DNA of 64,000 bases from Kribbella capetownensis (GCF_004331485.1 NZ_SJKD01000001.1:1736001-1800000); one strand, 5' to 3'. Counted from the stretch's first letter, positions 23,966 to 32,405 are shown. Numbers and translations: made by a program. Notes: generated by a model from the sequence alone, not told the origin.

Positions 23966-24727
23966 TCATCGCTCATTCGGGCCGAGCCACAGGCCGCCGT
24001 TCGCTTCGAGCACCTGGCCGGTGACCCAGCGCGCGTCGGGAGACGCGAAGAACGCGATCACGTCGGCGAGGTCGGCGGACTGGCCGTGTCGCCCCAGAGC
24101 GACCATGCCGGCCACCAGCGCGGCGGAGTTCGGGTCCTGCAGCCAGCCGTTCATGTCGGTCTCGGTGATGCCGGGAGACACCGTGTTCACGGTGATCTGG
24201 CGCGGGCCGAGAGTCCGGGCGAGAGAGCGGGTGAAGACGTTCAGCGCTCCCTTGGTCATGCCGTAGCCGATCTCCGGCTGAGCGAACCACGTGACGCCGG
24301 ACGACACGTTGACGATGCGGCCGCCGTCGGGCATCAGCGGCAGGACCCGCTGGGTGACGAAGAGCGGAGCCTTCACGTTCACGGCGATCAGCCGGTCGAA
24401 CGCTTCGGGCGTGATGCCGTCGATGCTGTCGGCGTAGTCGATGACGGCGGCGTTGTTGACCAGGATGTCGAGGCCGGCGCCGTTCAGTCCGGCGACCAAA
24501 CCGTCGTACAACGCGTCCACGTCGCCCTCGGTCCCGAACTCCGCGCCGACGGCGAACGCCTCTCCGCCGGCGGCTGCGATCGCCTCGACGGTGTCCTTGG
24601 CCGCCGCCTCGTTCGTGGCGTAGTGCACCCCGACCCGCGCACCGTCCGCGGCCAGTCGCTCGGCTGCGGCCCGCCCGATCCCGCGCGATCCCCCGGTCAC
24701 CAATGCGGTCTTTCCCTGCAGACTCAT
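23966..24727 (-). CDS. Short-chain dehydrogenase/reductase (SDR)
   Basis: A 253-residue classical SDR acting in the cytosol. Cofactor motif TGGSRGIG at 11-18, NNAAV near 90, catalytic Ser in NVSSG near 140 and the YGMTK motif (Tyr and Lys four apart) near 155. It most resembles FabG-like 3-oxoacyl or sugar-alcohol reductases; substrate unknown. It is divergent from a TetR regulator across an 80-base gap holding a 28-base near-perfect palindrome, so it is almost certainly the regulated target. Confidence 0.9.
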   Translation of the reverse strand: MSLQGKTALVTGGSRGIGRAAAERLAADGARVGVHYATNEAAAKDTVEAIAAAGGEAFAVGAEFGTEGDVDALYDGLVAGLNGAGLDILVNNAAVIDYADSIDGITPEAFDRLIAVNVKAPLFVTQRVLPLMPDGGRIVNVSSGVTWFAQPEIGYGMTKGALNVFTRSLARTLGPRQITVNTVSPGITETDMNGWLQDPNSAALVAGMVALGRHGQSADLADVIAFFASPDARWVTGQVLEANGGLWLGPNER

Positions 24728-24765
24728 ATCCTCGCCCTTCCTCGAAACGGAACGATCCCTAGCAT

Positions 24766-24793
24766 CAATGTAAGGGAACGATCCCTAACATTG
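24766..24793. promoter_or_regulatory. TetR operator between SDR and tetR genes
   Basis: A 28-base near-perfect palindrome: CAATGT at 24766-24771 on the left and ACATTG at 24788-24793 on the right, enclosing AAGGGAACGATCCCTA. A second copy of the inner GGAACGATCCCTA lies at 24749-24761, before the SDR start. The site is 13 bases upstream of the tetR start and 39 bases upstream of the SDR start, so it can repress both. Confidence 0.8.
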
Positions 24794-24806
24794 CTACCCT
24801 GTTCTC

Positions 24807-25373
24807 ATGAGGACCCGCAGAAGCTCGGACGAGACGCGTGCCCACGTGCTCGAGATCGCGCACGAGTTGTTCTACTGGCAGGGGATCCGGGCGATCGGGG
24901 TAGACCGGATCGCCGCCGAGGCGGGGATCGCTCCGACCACGCTGTACCGGCTGTTCGCGTCCAAGGACGATCTGGTCGCGGCGTACGTCGACCGTGCCGA
25001 CGAGGCGTACCGCGAGTGGTTCCGTACGTCGCTCGAAGGCGGCGGTGACGACCCGCGCGACCGGGTGCTGGCACTGTTCTCCGAGCAGAACGCGATGCTC
25101 CAGCCCGACATCTGCCGGGGCTGCCCGTTCCTGATGGTGCTGACCGAGTTCCCGGACGAGAAGCTGGCCGGACACCAGCGGGCGATCCAGCTCAAGCAGT
25201 GGGTCCGCGACCAGTTCGTTGCCTTGGCCAACGACCTGGAGGTCGACGACCCGGAGCGGTTGGCCGCGCATCTCACGCTGATCTTCGAGGGTGCCTATGC
25301 CTCGGTCCAAGCCCTCGGCAGCCTCGGCCCCGCCGCCCAGACTCGCTCCTTGGTCGAGAGCCTGTTGAAGTAG
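24807..25373 (+). CDS. TetR/AcrR-family regulator
   Basis: A 188-residue repressor. The N-terminal helix-turn-helix lies at about 8-55 (THVLEIAHELFYWQGIRAIGVDRIAAEAGIAPTTLYRLFASKDDL is the region; key motif AGIAPTTLYRLFASK). The C-terminal ligand-binding half contains CRGCPFLM, which may be part of the inducer pocket. It is divergent from the SDR gene and shares its operator, the usual arrangement for a local repressor of a single enzyme. It is convergent with a histidine kinase gene, seven bases apart. Confidence 0.93.
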   Translation: MRTRRSSDETRAHVLEIAHELFYWQGIRAIGVDRIAAEAGIAPTTLYRLFASKDDLVAAYVDRADEAYREWFRTSLEGGGDDPRDRVLALFSEQNAMLQPDICRGCPFLMVLTEFPDEKLAGHQRAIQLKQWVRDQFVALANDLEVDDPERLAAHLTLIFEGAYASVQALGSLGPAAQTRSLVESLLK

Positions 25374-25380
25374 GTGAGTC

Positions 25381-26793
25381 TCAGTGGGGTAGTGCGAGAG
25401 TGAAGGTTGTGCTCTCGGGCTGAGAGGTCAGGGTGAGGGTGCCTTGGTGGGCTTGGGTGATGGATTGGGCCAGGGAGAGGCCGAGGCCGGTGCCGCCGGA
25501 GGTTCGGGTTCGGGAGGTGTCGGCTCTGGTGAAGCGCTGGAAGACTGTGGGTTGCAGGTCGGTAGGGATGCCGGGGCCGTCGTCGTGGATGGTGAGGACG
25601 GCGGAGTCGGCGGACGAGGTCAGGCCGACCGTGACCGTCGTACCCGCAGGAGTGTGACGGCGGGCGTTGCCGAGGAGGTTGGTGACGACCTGGTGCAGGC
25701 GTTGCTCGTCGCCGATGATGACGATCGGGTCCGGCGGCAGGTTCAACTGCCACACGTGCTCAGGCGCCACGATTCGCGCGTCGGCGATCGAGTCGCGTGC
25801 CAGCCGACTGAGGTCCACCGGGCGACGATCGAGCGGGCGACCCGCATCGAGGCGGGCCAGCAACAGTAGGTCCTCCACCAGCGCCGCCATCCGGGTCGCC
25901 TCGACCATCACCTTGCCCATCGCCTGCATGTACAACTCGGGATCACGCCGCTGCAGACTCAACTGTGCGTACCCGTGAATCGTGGTCAGCGGCGTACGCA
26001 GCTCATGGGATGCATCGGCAACGAACTGCCGCACCTGGACCTCACTCCGGTGCCGCGCGTCCAACGACCGCTCCATGTGCCCGAGCAACGTGTTCAAGGC
26101 GACCGCGACCTGACCGACCTCGGTCCGTTCGTCCGTCAGCCGGGCCGGGACCCGCGCGGTCACTCCGATCTCGCCGGTGTCCAGCGGCAACCCCGCCACC
26201 TCACGAGCCGTCTGCGCGACTCGCCGCAGCGGCCGCAGTTGCCGTCGTACGACGAACACCGCGACACCGCCCGCGGCCAGTACGCCGACGCCGCCGAACA
26301 GCACCTCCCACCCGATCAGACTGTTGACCGTGTTATCGATGTCCTTGGTCGGCAGTCCGGTGATCACCGTGACGTCGCCGATCCGGGAGGCGTGCACCCG
26401 GTACTGACCCAGACCGGGAACGGCCACGGTCGCATTCGTCCCACCGGCGGGTACAGCCTCGAGGACGGCGAGGTCCTGGCCGGACAAGGTGGTGACCTCG
26501 CCGGCGCTCGTGATCACGTTGCCGATGGCATCCGACGCGCTGCGGTAGACGGTCACCGTGCCGGCGTCCTGCCCGTGCGGGACGTCCGGCGGTGGCTTGT
26601 TCCCGCCACCGTTGGTCAGTACGCCGAGCGCCCGCCCGTGCGTCGCCATCACCTTGGTGTCGAGCTGCTTGGTCAGATACGAGCTGATGGCAGCCGTCGT
26701 CAGCACACTGATCAGCACACTCACGACCGCGACCAGCACGACGACCGCGGCCGCGACCCGTGCGGTCAGGGAGGCAGGCACGAACCGCGTCAT
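25381..26793 (-). CDS. Sensor histidine kinase, no adjacent response regulator
   Basis: A 470-residue membrane sensor. Membrane helix about residues 8-32, an extracellular sensor domain to about 165, a second membrane helix near 170-190, HAMP (RRQLRPLRRVAQTAREV), the phosphorylated His in ASHELRTPLTTIHGY near 240, then the ATPase domain with N box NLLGNARRHTP and G box DDGPGIP. The start at 26793 follows GGAG at six bases; two earlier ATG codons at 26805 and 26811 are less supported. Such HAMP-HisKA kinases usually follow an OmpR-type regulator gene; here the upstream gene is an APH-type kinase and the downstream neighbour is tetR, so it is an orphan locally. Confidence 0.9.
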   Translation of the reverse strand: MTRFVPASLTARVAAAVVVLVAVVSVLISVLTTAAISSYLTKQLDTKVMATHGRALGVLTNGGGNKPPPDVPHGQDAGTVTVYRSASDAIGNVITSAGEVTTLSGQDLAVLEAVPAGGTNATVAVPGLGQYRVHASRIGDVTVITGLPTKDIDNTVNSLIGWEVLFGGVGVLAAGGVAVFVVRRQLRPLRRVAQTAREVAGLPLDTGEIGVTARVPARLTDERTEVGQVAVALNTLLGHMERSLDARHRSEVQVRQFVADASHELRTPLTTIHGYAQLSLQRRDPELYMQAMGKVMVEATRMAALVEDLLLLARLDAGRPLDRRPVDLSRLARDSIADARIVAPEHVWQLNLPPDPIVIIGDEQRLHQVVTNLLGNARRHTPAGTTVTVGLTSSADSAVLTIHDDGPGIPTDLQPTVFQRFTRADTSRTRTSGGTGLGLSLAQSITQAHQGTLTLTSQPESTTFTLALPH

Positions 26794-26856
26794 GCACTCC
26801 AGCATGAGCAACCAGCCCTGGAGGAACCTCCGCGCCGGCTGGGGAAATGCTGTGAG

Positions 26857-27777
26857 TCAGAGAATCTCGGCCGCCTCCTGCCGCAGTGCCTCGAGCTCGC
26901 TCGCGGCCCACCCTTCGGCCCGCGACTCGGTGCCCCGGAACGTCGGCTTGTCGACCAGGTGGAACCGCAGGTTGAAGATCCGGCCGACGACCCGCAGGTA
27001 CGGGATGGCGGCTTCGTCGGCCGCCGCGATCGGCCGCCGGGTCGTGTACCCCGACTTGAACGAGGACCAGTACGGCGTCGACGCGACGCCGGTGAAGTCC
27101 GCGGCCCGGGGACCGATCGCGGCGAGGTCGAAGTCGAGCAACAGTAGTCCCTGCGGCGTCAGCAAAACGTTGTCGAGACTCACGTCGCCATGGCAGACAC
27201 CTCGGTCGGAGTACTGTGCGACGTTCTTCCGTACTGCGGCCGCAAGATCGCGGAGCAGGTTTTCCTCCGTGCGATGAATCGCGAGGATCTGTTCGAGCGG
27301 TTCGTCCAGCCGATGAGCGACATCCGCCGGACGACGCCGGTACGCCGACGAGTAGTTGTCGGCGGCATCGTGGAACGCGGCGAGTTGCGCGCCGAAGGCA
27401 GCGTACAGATCATCGTCGAACGGCGGCCGTGGCGTGGTGCCGTCGACGAAGGCCGACACGGTGAACGGCCGTGGTCCCTCAGGTGCCTCGAGTGCGCCGA
27501 CAAGGTCACCGGACGGCAACGGGCGAATTGCTGGAACGAGCAGTCCGGCGGATCGCAGATGTTCCGAAAGCCCTGCCTCCCAACGGATTTCGTCCGGGTG
27601 GCGCGCGTCGTACCGATAAAGCTTGAGGACGTACCGGGCGTCCCCGGTGGTCAGTACATAGACGTCGTTGACCAGCGACCGGAGCAGCTCGCAGCCGGTG
27701 AAGCGGAGCCCGTAGAGCTCGCCGAGGTGAGCGCTCAGAGCGCGTGGGTCAGGCAACGATCGCAGGGTCCGGAGCAT
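26857..27777 (-). CDS. Phosphotransferase enzyme family protein (APH-like kinase)
   Basis: A 306-residue protein of the APH / homoserine-kinase-II / SrkA fold. The ATP lysine is probably in RYVLKLYRY near 50, the catalytic loop is CHGDVSLDNVLL near 194-205, and the metal-binding Asp is in LLDFDLAAIGP near 215. The substrate may be an aminoglycoside, a small metabolite or a protein; sequence does not say. Read leftward, 63 bases upstream of the orphan histidine kinase, so the two may be cotranscribed. Confidence 0.87.
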   Translation of the reverse strand: MLRTLRSLPDPRALSAHLGELYGLRFTGCELLRSLVNDVYVLTTGDARYVLKLYRYDARHPDEIRWEAGLSEHLRSAGLLVPAIRPLPSGDLVGALEAPEGPRPFTVSAFVDGTTPRPPFDDDLYAAFGAQLAAFHDAADNYSSAYRRRPADVAHRLDEPLEQILAIHRTEENLLRDLAAAVRKNVAQYSDRGVCHGDVSLDNVLLTPQGLLLLDFDLAAIGPRAADFTGVASTPYWSSFKSGYTTRRPIAAADEAAIPYLRVVGRIFNLRFHLVDKPTFRGTESRAEGWAASELEALRQEAAEIL

Positions 27778-27843
27778 GGCCCGACCCTAGGAGAAGGGGG
27801 CGGACAATTCTTCTGAATTCGAGGTGTGAGCTCGGAACAGAGT

Positions 27844-27932
27844 GGGGAGGTTCGCAATGTTTCCGGATTCGCCTCCCCTTCTGGGGCCGGAAACCGGTAG
27901 CCTCGTTCAGCGGTCCTTGGGGGAGGCCTACC
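27844..27932 (+). other. Structured 5' leader: two strong stem-loops
   Basis: In the 216-base divergent gap, GGGGAGG at 27844-27850 pairs with CCTCCCC at 27872-27878 (7 base pairs), and GGTAGCCTC at 27896-27904 pairs with GAGGCCTACC at 27923-27932 (9 pairs, one bulge). A smaller CCGG-AAA-CCGG element at 27887-27897 overlaps the second stem and could form an alternative fold. The hairpins lie 60-150 bases ahead of the DUF2637-like start and end neither flanking gene, so they may be a cis-regulatory leader RNA. They match no riboswitch consensus that I can recall. Confidence 0.45.
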
Positions 27933-27993
27933 GAGCCACCGCATCCATCCCGACGAACTGCCGGAGAGCCCAAACCGGTCAGGAGACCACGTC

Positions 27994-29439
27994 TTGCAGG
28001 AGAACACCAGCAATCCCAGTACTGGCGAACTGGCGAACGTACCCCTTACCGGTGCGGACAAGGTCGCCTATGCCTTCTACGCCACTGCGGCCGCGGCCGC
28101 ACTAGTCGGCCAGGTCTGGGCCGGCGTGACCCATATCCCCTGGCCTGACGAAGGCTTCTCGACCTTCCTCAAGATCCTCGTCGTGACCCCGGCCGTGGCC
28201 GTGCTCGAACTCGGTGGTGTGGCCACCGCCGCGCTGGCCGACCTGCGCCGGCGCAAGGGTGAGCAGGCCTACGCCTACCGCGCGATGTCGTTCTTCGCGG
28301 CGCTGGTCGCGGTCGTCTTCAACGTCGTCGGTCACTGGCGCCCGGAGGAGCGGTTCCTCGCCTTCGGCTTCGGCGGCCTGTCCGCGTTCGCCTACGTGCT
28401 CTGGCTGATCCACAGCTCGGCCCGCCGCCGCGACGCGCTGCGCCGGGCGGGGCAGATGCGCGAGACCGGCCCGGTGTACGGCGTGGTCCAGTGGGCGCGT
28501 GAGCCACGGGTGACCTGGCTGGCGCGGTCGCTGGCGATCGAGCACGGGTACAGCCTGTACGAGAGCCTGCGCGCGGCCCATCACCAGATCCGGAACAAGT
28601 CCCGGCGCGACGCCATCGCCGGGACCGTTGCCGAGTACATCCGTTCCGAGCACCAGGACGAGCGGCTGGCGAAGATCGCCGAGACGACGTACGACCCGGA
28701 CCGGCTGGCCGGGATGCTCGAGGAGCGGATCAACTACGAGGTCATCACCAGCAAGCTGACCAAGGCGATCTCGCCGCCGCCGGAGCCCGAGGAGCGTCCC
28801 GCCGTGCCGGCTGCGGTCTGGGTGCTCGAGGGTGGGCAGCCGCGCCGGGCCGAGGGCACCGGGGTGTCGCTGCGCGACGAGGACGCCTGGACCGGCGAGC
28901 TGATGGCTGTCGACTACCAGGTCCCCAACGACGAGTCGGTCGCCGAGGCGGTCGTGGTCGAGGACGAGAGCGAGCCGGAGCACGTCGTCCAGAACGGCGC
29001 GTCCGACGGCCCATCCAACGGCGCGGTCAACGGGTCGGTGAATGGCAAGCTCAAGCCGCTGGCGCCGCAGCCGAAGGCCGAGCCGGTGGTGCAGAAGCCG
29101 CAGCCGCCGTCGCCGTTCGCGGACGCGACCGACACCCAGCCGCCGGCGCTCATCACGACGGCGCCCGCCGAACCGGTGGCGCGGAAGTCGGTCGTGGACG
29201 AGGCAGTGGTGGCCAAGCCGGCGATGGAGTCGATGAAGATCGATGAGCCGGCCGCCGAGCCGACCGCGTTGGAGAAGAAGCGGATGCGGGCGTGGGCGCT
29301 GCTGTCCGACTGGCCGGAGGGGCACGAGCGGACGGCGAAGAAGCTCGCCGACGCGATCGCGTCCAGCGAGCCGATGGCCGCACGCTTCATCGAGCAGTAC
29401 GAAGCCGAGCACGGCTTGGTGTTCACCTCACAGAACTGA
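27994..29439 (+). CDS. DUF2637-like (SpdA-type) membrane protein with C-terminal HTH-like region
   Basis: A 481-residue protein starting at TTG 27994 after AGGAGACC. Four membrane helices lie at about residues 22-45, 55-80, 98-118 and 120-140, the pattern of DUF2637 proteins, some of which are encoded by actinobacterial conjugative plasmids (Spd). A long charged segment of about 240 residues follows, with a Pro/Ala/Glu-rich linker. The end (KKRMRAWALLSDWPEG to ARFIEQYEAEHGL) looks like a small helix-turn-helix as in related transfer or regulatory proteins. No other transfer gene is nearby, so a chromosomal role is likely. The gene has an unusually structured leader. Confidence 0.65.
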   Translation: MQENTSNPSTGELANVPLTGADKVAYAFYATAAAAALVGQVWAGVTHIPWPDEGFSTFLKILVVTPAVAVLELGGVATAALADLRRRKGEQAYAYRAMSFFAALVAVVFNVVGHWRPEERFLAFGFGGLSAFAYVLWLIHSSARRRDALRRAGQMRETGPVYGVVQWAREPRVTWLARSLAIEHGYSLYESLRAAHHQIRNKSRRDAIAGTVAEYIRSEHQDERLAKIAETTYDPDRLAGMLEERINYEVITSKLTKAISPPPEPEERPAVPAAVWVLEGGQPRRAEGTGVSLRDEDAWTGELMAVDYQVPNDESVAEAVVVEDESEPEHVVQNGASDGPSNGAVNGSVNGKLKPLAPQPKAEPVVQKPQPPSPFADATDTQPPALITTAPAEPVARKSVVDEAVVAKPAMESMKIDEPAAEPTALEKKRMRAWALLSDWPEGHERTAKKLADAIASSEPMAARFIEQYEAEHGLVFTSQN

Positions 29440-29440
29440 T

Positions 29441-29474
29441 GAACCCCGCGCCGGCCGCACCCCGGCGCGGGTTC
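29441..29474. terminator. Bidirectional terminator hairpin
   Basis: GAACCCCGCGCCGG at 29441-29454 pairs with CCGGCGCGGGTTC at 29462-29474, one bulged base, seven-base loop. It fills the gap between two convergent genes. There is no T-run, which is usual in GC-rich actinobacteria. Confidence 0.8.
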
Positions 29475-30675
29475 AGTCCCCGAGGTTGACGGGTAGTTCC
29501 GCGAGACCGCTGACCAGGACGCGGCGCCACTCGAGGTCCTCGGCCGGCTTGGCCAGGCTCATCCGCGGGAGGCGTCGTACCAGGGCCAGCAGCGACTCCT
29601 GCAGTTCGATCCGGGCCAGCTGCGCCCCGAGGCAGAAGTGCGGTCCGAACCCGAACGACAGGTGCTTGTTGTCCTTCCGGTCCAGCCGCAGCTCGTCAGG
29701 AGCGTCGTACGCGCGGGGATCCCGGTTGGCCGAGTTCAGCGCCGCCATCACGCCTTCGCCTGCCTTGATCCGTACGCCGTGCAGCTCGACGTCCTCGAGT
29801 GCGACGCGCAACTGGCCGACCTCACTGAAGCGGTTGAAGCGCAGCAGCTCCTCGATCGCGGACGGGAGCAACGTGGGATCGGCGACCAGCTTGGCCCAGT
29901 TCTCCGGCCAGCGCAGCAGGGTCGCGACGCAGCTCGAGATCTGGTTCGCCGATGTCTCGTGGCCGGCGACCAGCAAGTTCACACCGAACGCGATCAGCTC
30001 TTCCTGACTGAGCCGGTCGCCTTCCTCGCGGGCCCGGACCAGTTCATCCAGCAGGTCCTCCGCGGGCTGGTCGGTGTTCGCCAGCTTCTTCGTGACCAGG
30101 TCCTCGATGTACGCCGTCAGGTTGGTCATCGCGTCCTCGACCAGGTCCTTCTCGGCCATCTTCATGCTGTACCCGAGCTCGGTCCACTCCCGGAACTGCG
30201 CGCGGTCCGCGTACGGTACGCCGAGCAGCTGACAGATCACCTGGATCGGCAACGGCAAGGCGACGAGTTGCCGGATGTCCGCACCGTCGCCGGCCGCCGC
30301 GACATCCTCTGCGAGCTGTGCCGACAACTCCGCGACCCACGGCCGGGTCTGCTCGATCTTCCGATGCGCGAACGTCGGCACGACCAGCCTGCGCAGCCGG
30401 GTGTGTTCTGGCGGATCGGTCGTGGTCAGGCTGTTCGGCATCGGCTTGGCCAGCGCGACCCGAGGTGCACCTTGCTTCACCACCGCGGCCCGGGAGAACC
30501 GCGGGTCCGCGAGCACCATCCGTACGTCGTCGTACCGCGTCACCAGCCAGACCTCGGCCCCGGCCAGCGTCCGCACCCGAGCCACGGGCCGGTTCTCCCG
30601 CAGCTCGGCGAACGTAGGCGAGGGATCGAACTGAAAAGCATCCTGGAACGGAATCTCCAGCACCGGTTCCGACAC
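29473..30675 (-). CDS. Cytochrome P450
   Basis: A 400-residue soluble bacterial P450. The I-helix oxygen-binding motif is VAGHETSANQ near 235-245, the ExxR-type motif is EELLRF near 275, and the heme-ligand loop is FGFGPHFCLGAQLAR near 340-355 with its cysteine. Class I P450s need a ferredoxin and reductase; none is encoded beside it, so it must use partners from elsewhere. It stands alone and shares a terminator with the convergent DUF2637-like gene. The substrate cannot be predicted from sequence. Confidence 0.95.
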   Translation of the reverse strand: MSEPVLEIPFQDAFQFDPSPTFAELRENRPVARVRTLAGAEVWLVTRYDDVRMVLADPRFSRAAVVKQGAPRVALAKPMPNSLTTTDPPEHTRLRRLVVPTFAHRKIEQTRPWVAELSAQLAEDVAAAGDGADIRQLVALPLPIQVICQLLGVPYADRAQFREWTELGYSMKMAEKDLVEDAMTNLTAYIEDLVTKKLANTDQPAEDLLDELVRAREEGDRLSQEELIAFGVNLLVAGHETSANQISSCVATLLRWPENWAKLVADPTLLPSAIEELLRFNRFSEVGQLRVALEDVELHGVRIKAGEGVMAALNSANRDPRAYDAPDELRLDRKDNKHLSFGFGPHFCLGAQLARIELQESLLALVRRLPRMSLAKPAEDLEWRRVLVSGLAELPVNLGD

Positions 30676-30716
30676 GTCTTCGACCCTAAGCGACTGAGGT
30701 AACCCTTGGCCGCTCC

Positions 30717-31415
30717 TCAGCGCGTCGGTGCGGAGGGGCGGGTGGCGACGGTTGGGACGATGAAGGCGGCGGCGATGAGCAGCATCAGGACGGCGCCGAT
30801 GAGGGATCCGATGGTGATGCCCTCGACCACAGGCAGGGTGCCGCCCAGGCTGAGCTCGGCGTCGACGTTCGGCGAACCGTCGGCGTTCATGACGACGACG
30901 GACCAGTCGCCTCCGACGGCGTTCCAGTCGAGGGTTCTGGAGCCGGATGCGACCCAGAAGGTCTGGTCGGCGGGTGCAGCGGCGGGCTTGTCTCCGGCGT
31001 GTGCCGTCGTCGAGAGCTTGAACGGATCGACATCGAAGTCCGCGACCTCGTCGTGGCTGACACCGCTCAGGTACGTCGCCACCTCGGCCGCCGGACCGAT
31101 CCCGACGAACACCGGCGTACCGTTCGTCGACTCGATGTCGATGCGGACGTCACCGAGGAAGTCGTCGGTGTAGAAGGCGTCCGGACCGGTGCCGCCGACC
31201 TCGAGTGACGGAGCCAGCAGGGCGTAGGAGCCGGTCGTGACGCGCTCCGGTCCGGCGGTGAAGTAGCCGTTGTCGCGTTGCTGCTGCGCCCAGAGGCCGA
31301 AGCCGCCGATCGCGAACAGGATGAGGCTGACCAGGCCGAAGAAGGCGCCGACGACAACCAGCAGAGTACGGCGGCCGCTCCACGTGCGTTGGACTGTGGG
31401 AGTAATGGTGGTCAT
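30717..31415 (-). CDS. Two-helix membrane protein, function unknown
   Basis: A 232-residue protein starting MTTITPTVQRTW. One membrane helix near residues 18-42 (TLLVVVGAFFGLVSLILFAIGG region) and one near 200-222 (GSLIGAVLMLLIAAAFIVP) flank an extracytoplasmic domain of about 155 residues rich in Asp, Gly and Thr, probably a beta-sandwich that senses or binds something at the cell surface. Similar actinobacterial proteins are annotated only as hypothetical. The start overlaps the CPBP stop as ATGA, so the two proteins are made together. They lie just downstream of a two-component system. Confidence 0.7.
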   Translation of the reverse strand: MTTITPTVQRTWSGRRTLLVVVGAFFGLVSLILFAIGGFGLWAQQQRDNGYFTAGPERVTTGSYALLAPSLEVGGTGPDAFYTDDFLGDVRIDIESTNGTPVFVGIGPAAEVATYLSGVSHDEVADFDVDPFKLSTTAHAGDKPAAAPADQTFWVASGSRTLDWNAVGGDWSVVVMNADGSPNVDAELSLGGTLPVVEGITIGSLIGAVLMLLIAAAFIVPTVATRPSAPTR

Positions 31416-32209
31416 GAGACTGTCTCCGTGACATGTGCGGTGTGGCGTGGGTGGATGGCTTCGGCGGGTGCGGGGCTGGTCCAGAAGCGTCGGTTGACGA
31501 CCAGGAGGACTAGGGCGACCGCGCACCACACGGCGACGTACAGCCAGGTCTCGCGGGTCGCGTCGGCGCCGGACCAGAGGTCTTCGGTGTTGATGGCGCC
31601 CTCGGTGGCGTGCGCGATCAGGGTGATGAGTGCGCTGCCGGCGGCGTGGTTGAACAGCCACGCGTACCAGAAGGTGACGGCGACGGTGGTCATCGCTTCG
31701 AACGGCTGCAGGCCGAACGAGGAGATCAGGAAGAGCGGCAGGTGCCAGCCGGTGATGGCGACGGCCATGATGGCGGTCGCGGCGAGCGGCGTGCGCTTGG
31801 CCTGCAGTCGCGGCTGCGCGTAACCACGGAAGCTCGGCTCTTCGCTGAACGGTCCGCCCATCGGATCGACGATGTTCATCCCGATGACGAACGCGAGTCC
31901 GTACCACGGCGTGAACTGCCCGGTGTCCGGTGCGGACGCCCCCAGGGCCTGGTTCATCGAGATCGTCACGAAGTGCACGAGGAGCGGTACGGCGAGCGCG
32001 GCGACGTACCAGACCCAGCGGACGCGCCAGCGGATCAGTCGCGCTCCGACGGACTTCAGGCCGGCCAGGCCCTCGGTCAGGAAGACGACAACGAGAGCGG
32101 CGATCAGGGCGCCGGGGGCGAAGAAGCTGCCGAACGGGACGGCTCCCCAGGCGAGGACGTAGGCGAGCACGAAGAAGCTCAGCACGGGGTGATTGCGGAC
32201 GAAGGTCAT
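31412..32209 (-). CDS. CPBP-family intramembrane metalloprotease
   Basis: A 265-residue polytopic membrane protein of the CPBP (Abi, CAAX protease and bacteriocin-processing) family. The diagnostic EExxxR is SEEPSFRG with E123, E124 and R128; a second motif WHLPLF near 152 and NHAAGSALITLIAH near 200-213 supply the histidines and asparagine. It begins with membrane helices from VLSFFVLAYVLAWG. The start at 32209 gives the family N-terminus; an upstream extension is not conserved-looking. In other bacteria the family processes prenylated proteins or protects against peptides. Coupling to the next gene and the nearby NarL-type system suggest a regulated envelope function. Confidence 0.87.
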   Translation of the reverse strand: MTFVRNHPVLSFFVLAYVLAWGAVPFGSFFAPGALIAALVVVFLTEGLAGLKSVGARLIRWRVRWVWYVAALAVPLLVHFVTISMNQALGASAPDTGQFTPWYGLAFVIGMNIVDPMGGPFSEEPSFRGYAQPRLQAKRTPLAATAIMAVAITGWHLPLFLISSFGLQPFEAMTTVAVTFWYAWLFNHAAGSALITLIAHATEGAINTEDLWSGADATRETWLYVAVWCAVALVLLVVNRRFWTSPAPAEAIHPRHTAHVTETVS

Positions 32210-32366
32210 GACGGTTCTCCTGCGGATGAGGGGCGGCTGCGGACGTGGGTTTTGGCTCGGCCGGCGTGGAGGCTCGGGGTCGTTCTGGATCACGCGGGAC
32301 TTGTGCACTGCTCCTCCAGGGACTCGGTCTACGTCCGAGACTCGCGCTCCTGGGCGCGTTCGGGAG

Positions 32367-32380
32367 ACCGGTCGACCGGT
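32367..32380. promoter_or_regulatory. Perfect 14-base palindrome upstream of CPBP gene
   Basis: ACCGGTCGACCGGT is a perfect palindrome in the 196-base gap between the response-regulator stop and the CPBP start, both leftward. A second inverted repeat, CTCGG/CCGAG, lies at 32323-32339. It may be a binding site for the neighbouring regulator or part of a transcript end. Confidence 0.4.
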
Positions 32381-32405
32381 GGAGGAATGGTTCGGGTTTC
32401 TGGTG

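Noticed and set aside
27844..27932. Terminator of a flanking gene
   Set aside because: Both flanking genes start here and read away, so hairpins at this place do not end a known transcript.
27994..29439. Integrated conjugative plasmid
   Set aside because: The DUF2637-like protein alone is not evidence; no replication, transfer or integrase gene and no attachment-site repeat are visible.
29473..30675. Secondary-metabolite cluster centred on the P450
   Set aside because: No ferredoxin, synthase, tailoring or resistance genes accompany it.
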